A stretch of 64,000 nucleotides of DNA, from positions 355,149 through 419,148 of the forward strand of contig JAJFKE010000011.1 of NCBI GenBank assembly GCA_021773355.1, written 5' to 3'. The notes under the pieces were generated by a model. It did no database searches. It saw only the letters and a program-made list of their open reading frames with translations, and was not told where the DNA came from. A program made the position numbers and the translations under genes. Numbering within the stretch: the stretch's first letter is position 1; each line of letters opens with the position of its first letter. This DNA is from Gammaproteobacteria bacterium (GTDB taxonomy: Bacteria > Pseudomonadota > Gammaproteobacteria > Pseudomonadales > Pseudohongiellaceae). This document shows, in pieces, positions 47,794 to 57,414 of this stretch.

Positions 47794-48386
47794 TCTTCGA
47801 ATACCACTTGATGGGACTCACTACTGACATACAGAGCGCTCAGCCCGTATATAGCTGGATTTGGGTGTGAAACCCGCACAAAGTTTCCCTGTCGCTCGAC
47901 TATATTAGGGGTATTCGTATCAGCACACCGCAACGAGGGATCAGGCTCCTCACCGTATTCCAAGGAATAACCAATCTCTTCGAATACAAGCCTGCACTCC
48001 TCCAAAACCTGACTCGCCTCAAAGGCAGCTGCGGCCTCGGCATCAAATAGGAATAGCGTGGGATAGGCATAAATGAGTAGAGAAACAAATATCATGGCGG
48101 AAGACCCACCAAACCCTAACCAGAGAACGCCAGTGTCTTTGGACTTCTTCCCATTCGATTGTTCTGTGCCCAGTTCGTCAGCGTGTTTGCTAATTACCAG
48201 ATCAATCTCGGTTTTATTGAGCTTTTTCGATTGAGCGAAGACAAAATCTTCAGTTTCTACGGCCGAAACGCATTTTTCACAATACACGCCGGTATCGAGG
48301 AAATTGGCGCACATACCGCACATATCGACGTCACAGCGGCTGCATTTCTCTATAGCCGGAGCGTTTGGATGGTTATAACAGGTCAA
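47790..48386 (-). CDS. Zinc-ribbon/B-box-like membrane protein
   Basis: This 198-residue protein has an N-terminal zinc-binding region: [16 protein letters not shown], then MCGMC and CEKC, a Cys/His pattern like a B-box or rhomboid-associated zinc finger. A charged linker follows, then one membrane helix ([20 protein letters not shown]), then a C-terminal domain with two cysteines that resembles the tail of a pilin-like protein. The gene is directly upstream of the pilin gene with a four-base overlap, so the two are probably coexpressed and it may be a pilus accessory. Confidence 0.7.
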   Translation of the reverse strand: MTCYNHPNAPAIEKCSRCDVDMCGMCANFLDTGVYCEKCVSAVETEDFVFAQSKKLNKTEIDLVISKHADELGTEQSNGKKSKDTGVLWLGFGGSSAMIFVSLLIYAYPTLFLFDAEAAAAFEASQVLEECRLVFEEIGYSLEYGEEPDPSLRCADTNTPNIVERQGNFVRVSHPNPAIYGLSALYVSSESHQVVFEE

Positions 48387-48824
48387 TGAGGTTTACTCTG
48401 ATTATCTGAAGCAGAGTTTATCAAAAACATGGCAATCGGTGCTGAATTTTTTGTAGGAATTTGAACTGGAGCACGAGATCGGGGGTTAAAACCGGGTACA
48501 TTTCCAACTGTTGGTATTTCTAAGGTCTTTGCCTTTTAAAGTGGATCAATCATAGCTACGGTGGGTTCATCAAGATCAAATCATAGTAACGAGAATAGGA
48601 TTAGTTTTAGAGCTTATAAACTCTGACAATCCCGCTCCTTCGCGAAACAAAATTATATCGAACTGAAAATTCCTACCCGCTCCTCTGATTAAGTCTCTAG
48701 ATACCTCAGGCACCTTTTTGATTGGCAAGGACGAATCGGAATATCCTGACTTCTTTGATCTGTTAAAACCTTGGACTTCACAAGTTATTGAATTTATTCT
48801 GATAGTGCACAGTAGCGTTCATTT
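48387..48824. other. Gene-free divergent intergenic region
   Basis: 440 bases between the zinc-ribbon gene and the DUF2339 gene. No convincing gene, RNA or hairpin terminator is visible. A short TCCTCTGATTAAGTC at about 48690 recalls one end of the miniature elements but has no partner. Promoters for both sides should be here. Confidence 0.4.
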
Positions 48825-51649
48825 ATGTCTCATACTCTATTTCTGACGGTTGGCGGCACTATGGAATCAGCAGCTGTATTATTAATCCTCGCTCTGCTAT
48901 TAGGTGCCATTTTTGGTTGGGTCTCATTTTTCAAACTTCGCGCAATTCAGAAACAAGTCTCTGGACTTCAACGCACCCTACGTAACATCGTTCATCGACT
49001 CGAGAACCTTGGATTATCATTGAGTGAAATTTCTGAGCTTAGTTCACGAATCGATACTCCAACCATACAACAGCCTCAGAAACAAACTGAAACCGATCAA
49101 GATATTGAGCCACTCACTGGAGAAAATCCAGCCGTTTCCTCTAGCAACGAAAATGTGTGGACCGGCGAGCCGGAATACGATTCAACTGATAACGGTGCCA
49201 TCGAGAGCCCTTCTCGTTTTTCGTCTGAGCCAGTGACAGAACCGAGCATCAGCTTATTCTCTCTCGTACGCGAGCAGTGGATGATCTGGTTGGGCGGAAT
49301 ATCAATAGGTTTGTCGGGTATTTTCATGGTGCGTTATTCGATAGAACAGGGGTTATTAGGCCCACTAGCACGGGTACTACTAAGTGTATTAGGCGGTATA
49401 GTGCTGCACGCTGTCGCCGAATGGGGGCGACGTCGAAACCGAGAGCATTTCCAAGCCTTTGCCGCCTTAGCTGGCGGCGCAAGTATCATTTTGTATTCTG
49501 CGTTCTTGGCCGCTTTGAATCTCTATGACCTGTTTCCAGCCGGGCTCGTTTTCGTCGCATTAATTATTGTGTCGCTCGCCACCATGGCATTGGCCGTATT
49601 ACACGGACCAGTGTTAGCTATACTCGGTATTCTTGGCGCCTATGTGATACCCGCCTTGGTAGATACCGGCAGCGACGATGTTCTAAGCCTTTATTTATAC
49701 TCTCTCATAATCACTGCTGCCGCCTTATTGCTAATGCACCATGTTTATAGACCCTGGTTATGGAGTGGTATGTTGGCAGGCTCGTTGGGCTGGTGGTTTT
49801 TAACCATAGATAGCTATGGCGCCCTAGGCTTAAGAGCTTACTACCTGGCTGCTTTGCTCTATCTATATCTGGCTATGCCGTCATGGGATTGGCTGCTACA
49901 GAAATCCACAGCTCACAAATCGGATTCAAATTCGACTAGCGAAGGCCAAAAGCAAACGCAGGAAGCGAGTTTGGCAAAGAATGCGAAGAAATCAGTAAGA
50001 TTTCCAAATAGCATTAGTGAGGCTCCGGGCCTGCTTTCGATTGGTTTACTCATTCTCGCTTTCGGATTAACCATTGCTACAGAGCAGCGAGTCGCCTCAG
50101 CCATTTATCAATGGACGCCGTTTGTTGCTATATTGTTGGTAGCTGCAGGCAACAAACCTGAATTGCTAAGACTGGTGGCAGCTTCCTTGATTATTCAATT
50201 TCTGGCCTGGCTAAGTCTGGGTTTAACAACCTACGATGGTGTGCGATTAGAGGGATTGATTGGACCCAGTCAGTTTGATTTTGCTATTTATGCGGCGTGG
50301 ATGGCATTTGTATACTCGGCCTTGTCACTGCGCAATCTACTAACAAGTTCTAATCGAAACTTCTGTTGTGCATTGCATTGGCTGTGGGCTCCCCCCTCAT
50401 TTGGTTAAGCCTCTGCTATTTACTGGTAACTGATTTATCGGAATCATTCTACTGGGGCACTGCAGCGGTGGCACTAGGAGTATTCTACTTAGCACTGGCG
50501 GGATGGCGACTCCGGCTCGATAGACTGAAACCAATCACACAAACGGATGAGACAGATGCAGATCCAGAGTTCTTTGCAGTTTGGTTAATTCTGGCTGGCC
50601 ACTTCGCCTACTCCTTGGCTGTCGCCATTATGGTTCGAGAAGCAGGTTTAACCTTAGCTCTCTCAGCGCAGATCTTGTCCATTTCTTGGTTGATTCATCG
50701 ATACAATCCTCCGCACTTGGATTTGTTCCTTAAGTTAGTGCTAGCTGTCGTAGTAATGAGGCTAACTCTGAACCCCTGGTTACTTACCTACCCCGCCGAT
50801 GTACATTGGTCCTTCTGGACTTACGGAGGTGCAACAATTTTCGCCGCACTGGGCGCATGGAGACTGCGTGACAACGAGAATTTGGGCAAGTGGTTGGAAC
50901 TGGCATCCCTGCACTTACTCGTGCTGACTCTGTGGGCTGAGACTCGGTACTACATATTTGATGGCGATATATTCCGGCAGGAATTTGATCTTTTAGAATT
51001 CTCCATAAATACCACCCTGTGGTCGACACTCGCCTTGGTCTATTATTTACGCCATAGAGTGAGTCAAAACCTCAAACCCCTGTATCTTCTGGCGTCGAAA
51101 ATACTCTTGGCTCTGGGGCTAGGTAGTTATCTAGTCGTATTATTTCCACTCAATCCGTTCTGGTCTGGCCAACTAGTATCGTCCACGCCGATTTTCAATA
51201 TCCTACTTTTAAGTTACGGATTTCCTGTGATCATTGGCGCTCTACTTTACCGTTTCTATGATGAAGCGCTAAAAAAATGGACAGGCATATTCGTCGGTGC
51301 TGCGGCTTTTATCTTTGTGAATGCTGAAATTCGGCATCTTTGGTCGGGAATGCTGTCTAACAATTCCATAACTTCTAACGGTGAACTCTATACCTACACT
51401 ATTGTATGGCTAGTAATGGCAATTGCCTGTCTGTTGGCTGGGTCAATTCGGTTCGGTACCAATGTTTATCGGGCTGGGTTTGGGTTGATGATGTTGGTGA
51501 TAGGGAAGATATTTTTGTTGGATATGGCGGATCTGGAGGGGTTGCTTAGAGTGGCCTCGTTTATGGGATTGGGATTGAGTTTATTGGGGTTGGCTTATTT
51601 GTATCAGCGGTTTAATTTGGCACCGGAGAGACCAACCGATCAAACTTAG
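48825..51649 (+). pseudogene. DUF2339 polytopic membrane protein, frameshifted
   Basis: Two overlapping frames (48825-50408 and up to 51649) together encode one DUF2339 protein of about 941 residues, the usual size. The first has a coiled-coil/polar N-terminus with about 90 residues of low complexity, then many membrane helices starting EQWMIWLGGISIGLSGIFMV. The second continues the helices seamlessly (LCIALAVGSPLIWLSLCYLL). The switch must lie between 50354 and 50405; adding one base, for instance to the AAA at 50357-50359, restores a single frame. This may be a real mutation or an assembly error. Function of DUF2339 is unknown; it is a large inner-membrane protein. Confidence 0.8.
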
Positions 51650-52010
51650 TAAATGTGAATAAACTTTGGAACACGCAGCATTCGATAGAATTTTGACTTG
51701 TATGCTCGCGGCGCTCAAGACCACACACAATCAAGCAATAGTACCTTCCTGAAATGTTTAATCGGCCTATCCTTGGCGTTGCACCACCAATCTAGTAAAC
51801 ATTCTCCTATGCCGCTAACTTCTTAAGTCATTAACACATCAATGTCACCTGTTGGTTTTTTCAAGCGTATCGCTTATAAATGCCCCTGTACTCATAAGCG
51901 AACACATCAGAACCCGTCTTACGATCAAGAGCTAATATGCCCCTTATACTCTGACGAATACACAAATTGTACCGACTTCATTTAGTCATGATGTAACTCA
52001 GCGGAATCAA
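51650..52010. other. Gene-free stretch between convergent genes
   Basis: About 360 bases between the end of the DUF2339 gene and the end of the small membrane gene on the minus strand. I see no open frame of note and no clear terminator hairpin. Confidence 0.4.
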
Positions 52011-52661
52011 TTATTCAAAAAAATCACGAATCAAATTCTCTACATTCACTTTAGTTTTGATTGGATCTTCATCTACAGCTTTCGCGAGCTGCCTCGCTAG
52101 TGTTGAAGTCTCATCAGTGATTTTTTTGTCGCATAAGCTTCACTTCTTTCTTTTTCAGGACCTTTTACAAGCACAACTAATGTGTCAGCTACCCTTTGCA
52201 ATATCTGAGCGACTGCTTCGGCTGAGAACCCTCCTGACAGTGCTAACGTATTTTGGGGGAGATTCAAAGACCCTGGCTCGGAAGGCATTAGCTCTTGACC
52301 AAAAAAGCCCTAAAATCGAACTTGCAAATAGACCAAGTGAGAAATTGATGATGTAGCCCTGTCCATATTTTGGGTCGAATGTGGAGTTCTTGATATAACC
52401 ATTTGCCGTATATAAGGAATGGAACGTAACGCCTAATCCCGCCACACCTATAATCTGGAGTAAATTGCTTCTATCTTCTTTAAGATCGATCAAAGCAGGA
52501 ATAATGAATATTAGAAAACTGATTGCTCCGGCAAAAATAATTCCTTTTAAGATTCGGTTGGACCAAATATCGCTAGCCCTGATAGATTGTGGTGTCGCGG
52601 GCCGAATCAGTCTGGAAAGTTCACCATGCACTTCTAGGGCCATTGCAAAGTTGTAATTCAT
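52011..52661 (-). pseudogene. Membrane protein gene with two compensating frameshifts
   Basis: AGGAG precedes ATG 52661. The first frame gives about 120 residues with four hydrophobic helices (ILKGIIFAGAISFLIFIIPA and others), then loses sense. Taking out one base in the A-run at 52301-52306 moves to the frame LMPSEPGSLNLPQNTLALSG and FSAEAVAQILQRVADTLVVL; adding one base to the T-run at 52121-52127 then continues to STLARQLAKAVDEDP and VENLIRDFFE, with the stop at 52011. The net change is zero and the whole span is exactly 217 codons, which supports the reconstruction. I do not recognise the family. Either it is a decaying gene or the homopolymers are misread. Confidence 0.6.
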
Positions 52662-52713
52662 TGCTTAACTCCTCAATGTCCACCATCATTTGAATTTTTT
52701 TAGTTATCACCAT

Positions 52714-52954
52714 TTATTCGCTCATATTTGAAGCCAATAGTTGTACAGCTTTTTCACGAAGTTTATCCGGTAATTTAATTCCAGAATTTTTGCATATTTA
52801 AGCATCACAAATATATCTGTCATAACGTCGTTGGAATAAGCGTCTTTTAGCTCGTCATAATGGAAGGTTGACTCTCTGGTGTTTTTTTTTGCCCCCCTGC
52901 TACCGCTTCATTTTTAACCCAATTTTTATTTTCGCCATTTGTATTCGAGTTCAT
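52714..52954 (-). pseudogene. Small 80-residue protein gene with two single-base deletions
   Basis: GGAGG lies before ATG 52954. Read with one base added in the C6/T9 tract at 52882-52897 and one added at the T5 at 52787-52791, it gives an 80-residue soluble protein beginning MNSNTNGENKNWVKNEAVAG, with YDELKDAYSNDVMTDIFVML in the middle and LPDKLREKAVQLLASNMSE at the end. As 241+2 bases equal 81 codons, the reconstruction is exact. Unknown family. It lies between two other disrupted small genes. Confidence 0.5.
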
Positions 52955-53047
52955 CTCGACGCCTCCAGTCAAGTACTTGGTAATAATAAGGACTGAGACA
53001 CGAACTTCAATTCCCCATATTGTATCCTTGCACTCAAGCAAGTGTAT

Positions 53048-53224
53048 TCAAGACGCATTCCGAGAAAAGAGAATAAATACATAGTCAAATCCATCTGACG
53101 GTTTTTTAACAGGCCCAAAAGTCCCTTTGATGTCGTATTCGGTGGCATGAGCATTAACAAATTCTCTGATCTCTGATTCAACATCGCCATCGATTTTGAA
53201 TGATTTTAGTTCGATATCTATCAT
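53048..53224 (-). CDS. Small protein, possibly truncated by an in-frame TGA
   Basis: AAGGAG precedes ATG 53224. The first 58 residues read MIDIELKSFKIDGDVESEIR and so on to VFILFSRNAS, then TGA at 53048-53050. The same frame stays open beyond the stop (HLLECKDTIWGIEVRVSVLI) until it meets the next gene near 52954, which looks like continued coding. A CGA to TGA change could have cut a longer protein of about 90 residues. It is unrecognised; the fold looks like a small alpha/beta domain. It is transcribed after the two lipoprotein genes. Confidence 0.5.
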   Translation of the reverse strand: MIDIELKSFKIDGDVESEIREFVNAHATEYDIKGTFGPVKKPSDGFDYVFILFSRNAS

Positions 53225-53263
53225 TAGTATCTCCTTGCATTCACATTTTTTACGGTAAAAATA

Positions 53264-53710
53264 TTAGATACCATCGTCAAACCCATCTCCCGAGGAGCTG
53301 CTAAATGCTGACTCCAAAGCCTTTGCTGCTTCAGTAGTTAACTCACCATCAACTCCTTTTGCAAACAAAAATGCCGCACCCTTTTGGCTTACAGCGCTTC
53401 TACCGACTGCAAGTCTTTGATATATCCCCGCATTCGGCCCCGAATTGGAATACCTCAATTCCATAACGACGTTTGCAACGTCTTCTCTTCCATCTCCATC
53501 CATAAGCTTTTGCTCACTAACTACCGCGACCTCTCCGCGCTTGTATCCTAATGCTGCTTCAGGTGTACCAGTGCCTGAATTCTGTGCTACTTCTAGACCA
53601 ATCGTTGTGCCAGTAACTGCTACCACACTTGGATTTTTCATCGTTGTGCAAGCGACTACTAATGACCCGCCAATACCTGCAAAAATAATATTTCTTAATC
53701 GTTGGTTCAT
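53264..53710 (-). CDS. Lipoprotein of unknown function (pair member 1)
   Basis: This 148-residue protein has a lipoprotein signal ending SLVVACTT. The mature part has TTIGLEVAQNSGTGTPEAAL, then GYKRGEVAVVSEQ and ANVVMELRYSN, and a Ser/Asp-rich acidic tail (SSSSGDGFDDGI). The central pattern (GL, then LGY or LGF, then V-V, then a hydrophobic strand) is shared with the next lipoprotein (53723), so the two are distant paralogues. I chose ATG 53710, which has GAGGAG five bases upstream. The unit is divergent from the ECF sigma gene. Confidence 0.65.
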   Translation of the reverse strand: MNQRLRNIIFAGIGGSLVVACTTMKNPSVVAVTGTTIGLEVAQNSGTGTPEAALGYKRGEVAVVSEQKLMDGDGREDVANVVMELRYSNSGPNAGIYQRLAVGRSAVSQKGAAFLFAKGVDGELTTEAAKALESAFSSSSGDGFDDGI

Positions 53711-53722
53711 CACTACTCCTCG

Positions 53723-54097
53723 TTACATTGGTTGTTTTACTTGGTTGTTTGACTCAGTATTTTGATCACAAACTTCAATGTCATTAGTGCAAATTTCGAT
53801 GTCATTTGACAGCTTGTGCTTTACCTGTATGAGCAGATTGGCGTTCTGATTGACAGAAACCATCTTCGTACTAGCAAATCCAAGACTTGCCTTCACTCCC
53901 GGCATGTCCGAAATGGTCAACCCTAGGGATCTAGAACTAATAACCGTCGCCGCCTCATCCTTCGCAGTTTTGTGAGCTGTTACCCCAACGCCAATTATCA
54001 GAAAGTGTCGAGTTTCTGGAGAACCCGGAATTGGAATCGCACACGATTGAAGCAATATTGCCAATATCATGAGAGGACAAATTTTGATTATCTCCAA
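53723..54097 (-). CDS. Lipoprotein of unknown function (pair member 2)
   Basis: This 124-residue protein has a lipobox LLQSC. The mature domain has PGSPETRHFLIIGVGVTAH, then SRSLGLTISDMPGVKASL, GFASTKMVSVNQNANLLIQV, and a polar C-terminal tail with two cysteines. It begins with TTG, preceded by GGAGG. It is transcribed toward the other lipoprotein at 53264, 12 bases apart, so the pair is one operon. The same type of short lipoprotein with a GL..S..PG..LG(F/Y) core is a recurrent hypothetical family, but I cannot name it. Confidence 0.6.
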   Translation of the reverse strand: MEIIKICPLMILAILLQSCAIPIPGSPETRHFLIIGVGVTAHKTAKDEAATVISSRSLGLTISDMPGVKASLGFASTKMVSVNQNANLLIQVKHKLSNDIEICTNDIEVCDQNTESNNQVKQPM

Positions 54098-54621
54098 ACC
54101 CCAACCTCCCTTCTCACTATGACGTATATTCTTAATATGAAATAAAAGTTCTTTTGAGGTGATGGTATTAATACTGCCACGACAAATCGAATTGTCTCAC
54201 CTTAAACCGAATCCGCACTCAATTCCTCACCCAAACAGGTGATAGCACTCTCAGGAAATGTGTAATCGATCTTGTATCCCTGTTGACTCTAATTCAATAC
54301 GGCACCACACCTCCACCAAGTAGGTCAATAGATTGTAAGAGAGCTCTCTCTAAGAGGGTTCTGTCTAATTCAAATTTAGGAACGAAAATTACTAACGATA
54401 AAGTTAAATATGCTATTCGAACCTCCTTACTAGAGTGTGAGTGTCATGTCGAAAATAAGTGAGACGAGGGCTAGTAACCTAAGTCGATATCAAGGCGCGA
54501 GAGGGGCAGTGGCCGTAAATGCCGAGAATAAGCTCTAGAATCGAGAACGTTTGTTCATTATACTGTTGAAAATAAAAACATTTTTCATAAAAATCAAGAA
54601 AACTAGATTAAAGGATATAAA
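54098..54621. promoter_or_regulatory. Divergent regulatory region of the sigma/CHAT locus, with palindrome
   Basis: 520 bases without genes between the lipoprotein operon (minus) and the sigma operon (plus). A 12-base palindrome AGAGAGCTCTCT lies at 54338-54349, inside a longer imperfect repeat. Near 54545-54560 GAACGTTTGTTC is a short inverted repeat just before TATACT, a possible -10. Nothing here matches a known ECF promoter well. An autoregulated ECF promoter is expected in this region. Confidence 0.3.
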
Positions 54622-55212
54622 TTGTTGAACCCGTTTGAGACATCTGAGGCAATCGTCGCAGGTATCAAGATAGGCAATAAGCTTGCCGAACATGCAATGG
54701 TCGAAAAATACGGAGGGACTCTAATTTACATCCTAGAGAAACGCACCGGAGATCGAGAACGTGCCAAAGATCTTCAGCAGGAAACGTTTCTAATTGTCTT
54801 ACAAAGGTTACGATCTGATTCGCTGAGCGACCCATCAAAATTGAGTGCTTACCTCCAAAAAACAGCAATCAACTTATATATAGGAGAAGTTCGAAAGGAC
54901 ATACGTCGAAATACAACAGTAGATTCTAGCTTACTTGACGCGTTAGCCGAAAACGATGGACACCAATACCAACAGCTGCTTGAAGTGCGCGCAAAAGAAT
55001 CAATACAAAAAATGCTTAGCGAGCTACAAAACAACCGTGACCGAGAAATATTGACCCTTTTCTACATCGAAGACATCGACAAAGAAAATATCTGCCAGGA
55101 ACTCGAATTAAGTTACCGGCATTTCGATCGGGTAATATCCAGGGCGCGATTACGATTCAGGAACCTTGTCGAAGAAAGGCACGATGAAATACCGCTGGAG
55201 ATAAGCAAATGA
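54622..55212 (+). CDS. ECF-type RNA polymerase sigma factor
   Basis: This is a 196-residue sigma-70 family protein. Region 2 has AKDLQQETFLIVLQRLRS (the 2.2/2.3 helices) and YLQKTAINLYIGEVRKDIRR; region 4 has REILTLFYIEDIDKENICQE and SYRHFDRVISRARLRFRNL as the helix-turn-helix. There is no region 1 or 3, as expected for ECF factors. The start is TTG at 54622, with AAGGA six bases upstream. Its stop overlaps the next gene by four bases (ATGA). It probably switches on the operon that includes the peroxidase and CHAT genes. Confidence 0.9.
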   Translation: MLNPFETSEAIVAGIKIGNKLAEHAMVEKYGGTLIYILEKRTGDRERAKDLQQETFLIVLQRLRSDSLSDPSKLSAYLQKTAINLYIGEVRKDIRRNTTVDSSLLDALAENDGHQYQQLLEVRAKESIQKMLSELQNNRDREILTLFYIEDIDKENICQELELSYRHFDRVISRARLRFRNLVEERHDEIPLEISK

Positions 55213-55880
55213 GCATTTCGCAAATCGAAAGAAACGACGTGATAGAGCGGTATTTGCGGGACCAGCTAACAGAAGAACAGCGTACCGAGTTCGAGATTCA
55301 AATGCTTGATGATCCGGAGCTAGTTCGCGAAATACAATGTACAGAAATACTTATTTCTGAACTAAAAGGGACCAAAGGGCAGTTACCAAGAACTACTAGC
55401 GAGCATGAAAATAATACCAACTCAAATATTGGGCACCTTAGCTTTGGGCAATGGATAAAACAGCCGATATCAATTGCCGCTTCCATCGCTATTGGATTTT
55501 CTTTATTTATCGCTTATTCAGTATCCCCATCCTTAAACCCAAGATCGCTTGAAGTAGAGCAACTAACGATTAGGTCCTACCAACTAATTGAAAGAATGCG
55601 AAGTTCAAATTTGGTTCAAGCTTTGAATGGTGATTTCCCGATGTTATTGCAGATTGATGCGTCGGAAGCAATCGGGTCTGATTCGGTCACCGTGACAATT
55701 AGAGCATCTGACAATGCTGTAATTTTTCAGCAGCGTAACCTGTCCATCGACAACGAAGGCTGGATAAGAATTCTCCTGCAGAACCCTATAGTTGGTCAGA
55801 AAGAACTGAATTTGTCATGGCAAAATACCTCAACTCAATTGCAAGAATCTGATCCTTATGTTTTGAGTTTCTCAAATTAG
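55209..55880 (+). CDS. Anti-sigma factor-like membrane protein
   Basis: This 223-residue protein has an N-terminal cytoplasmic helical part (VIERYLRDQLTEEQRTEFEI), one membrane helix (ISIAASIAIGFSLFIAYSV), and a periplasmic domain of about 130 residues with beta strands. The N-terminal pattern is like the anti-sigma helix that holds ECF factors, but it lacks the HxxxCxxC zinc motif. Overlap with the sigma gene makes this role likely. The periplasmic half would sense the signal. Confidence 0.75.
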   Translation: MSISQIERNDVIERYLRDQLTEEQRTEFEIQMLDDPELVREIQCTEILISELKGTKGQLPRTTSEHENNTNSNIGHLSFGQWIKQPISIAASIAIGFSLFIAYSVSPSLNPRSLEVEQLTIRSYQLIERMRSSNLVQALNGDFPMLLQIDASEAIGSDSVTVTIRASDNAVIFQQRNLSIDNEGWIRILLQNPIVGQKELNLSWQNTSTQLQESDPYVLSFSN

Positions 55881-56079
55881 CCCTATTGCGCCACTGTATA
55901 TATATCTCCCTCAGGTTGGAGCTAGCGTGAAATATGGCAATTTTTGCACCTGAACCAAGCGCCTATGACGAGATATTTTTACTATACTAATGAGACAATT
56001 GGACAGCTCGTTACAGCTCTGTATTGCCAGCGATTAGAAACTCTAAATAATAAAAATTACATAGGGACACTGTTCTATC

Positions 56080-57387
56080 ATGACAATTAGAGCAAAGGAT
56101 AATTCACCCAGGTTTAGCGATTCAGACTCAGTTTTTTCCGACAAAGTCGCCAGCCACATTAACGGCCTGGAAGATAAGGTCTTCTCAAAGTGGAATCGTG
56201 CTGCGTTGGCGATCCCCCAGGGGTATACATACTTAGGCCAATTCTTAGCACATGAAATCGCTCCACGAGCAGGAGTGAACACACGTACCTGGAAGATAGA
56301 CTTAGACAGCTTGTACCCACCCTTCGATTTATCCACCTCTTCCGTAGATCAAGCCACAGCAAAGTTTCGGTATCAAGAAGAGACATGCAAACATTGCGTA
56401 GACTTGCTGCGAGGGCATCATCAAAAAGCGCTTATACCCGAGTTTAGAAATGATGACCAACTTATCATTGCGCAACTTCATCTACTTTTTCAACTGTTTC
56501 ACAATAAAGTAACCGATGAACTTATCGCGAGTTCCAAATTCGATCACTCTCCTCCCTTCAGGACATATCAACACGCAAAATCGTATGTTACTGCGACTTT
56601 TCAAAGAATAGTAATGGAAGACTATTTGGACAAAGTGTGCGCTGCAAATGTTCTCAATGTGCTGAAGGACCCGGATATATCAATTCTTTATTATCCAGAT
56701 TTTCTATCGGTACTTCCAGTGGAAATTACACATGCCGTTGGTCGATTCGGGCATGCTCAAGTTCGAGGAGATTATGTACTCAATGGATCCACCAATCCAG
56801 GCGTTAAACTTGATGTCCTGTTTAAGTACACCGGCGAACATAGCGGTAGCTATTACCGCCGTGCGCCACTAAGTTTTGCCATCAACTGGTCGAAATTCTT
56901 CGACATTGATGGTTCATTTAAAAGCGCAAATGGAATTAATCCACGAATTACTAACCGTATGCGGGATAAACCAGAACCCAATGTGGTCTTTAAAAACTTA
57001 AGCGCTGGGGTACGCAAGAAACTCACAAGCGGACAGAAGATTGCCACGCTTATTGTTGACGAGTTAGGCAAACAAGGACTTGGAACTTTGGGAATTACTA
57101 AAAATTTGGAGGAATCAGATGAAAATTCTGATGCAATTGAATATCTGAAACTAAACGGATTTTGGGAAGAGACGCCATTGTGGCTTTTTATCCTACTCGA
57201 GGCAGACCGCCAAGACACGCGGGGGCATCGACTTGGGCCTTTGGGAAGTCTAATCCTCATAGAAACCATAAAAAACTGCATGCACAATTCTGGCATTCAT
57301 GATTATGGAAATGTACAAGATTTTTATTCACAGTTTGGGCTGCCACCCATTAGCACAATGCCGGACTTAGTTAAATTCACAATTTAG
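56080..57387 (+). CDS. Animal-type heme peroxidase
   Basis: This 435-residue protein shows the peroxidase-cyclooxygenase superfamily marks. YLGQFLAHEI holds the distal Gln and His, EFRNDDQLIIAQLHLLFQLF with FHNKV following has the distal Arg, and HAVGRFGHAQVR gives the proximal His. The last part (RGHRLGPLGSLILIETIKNC) is the C-terminal helix of the family. It would use H2O2 to oxidise halides or organic substrates. It has no signal peptide, so it may be cytoplasmic or secreted by another route. It is the first gene after the sigma/anti-sigma pair, 200 bases downstream, and is followed by the CHAT gene. Confidence 0.85.
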   Translation: MTIRAKDNSPRFSDSDSVFSDKVASHINGLEDKVFSKWNRAALAIPQGYTYLGQFLAHEIAPRAGVNTRTWKIDLDSLYPPFDLSTSSVDQATAKFRYQEETCKHCVDLLRGHHQKALIPEFRNDDQLIIAQLHLLFQLFHNKVTDELIASSKFDHSPPFRTYQHAKSYVTATFQRIVMEDYLDKVCAANVLNVLKDPDISILYYPDFLSVLPVEITHAVGRFGHAQVRGDYVLNGSTNPGVKLDVLFKYTGEHSGSYYRRAPLSFAINWSKFFDIDGSFKSANGINPRITNRMRDKPEPNVVFKNLSAGVRKKLTSGQKIATLIVDELGKQGLGTLGITKNLEESDENSDAIEYLKLNGFWEETPLWLFILLEADRQDTRGHRLGPLGSLILIETIKNCMHNSGIHDYGNVQDFYSQFGLPPISTMPDLVKFTI

Positions 57388-57414
57388 TGCCGATTAAATC
57401 TCGAGGAGAAATAT

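Noticed and set aside
48680..48715. TCCTCTGATTAAGTC resembling an element end
   Set aside because: A lone partial match without a second end or flanking YTAR duplication.
50350..50410. Programmed ribosomal frameshift in the DUF2339 gene
   Set aside because: No slippery heptamer or strong downstream structure is visible; a simple one-base loss is enough.
52057..52356. 99-codon plus-strand frame
   Set aside because: It lies antisense to the repaired minus-strand membrane gene, which has a ribosome site and protein-like composition.
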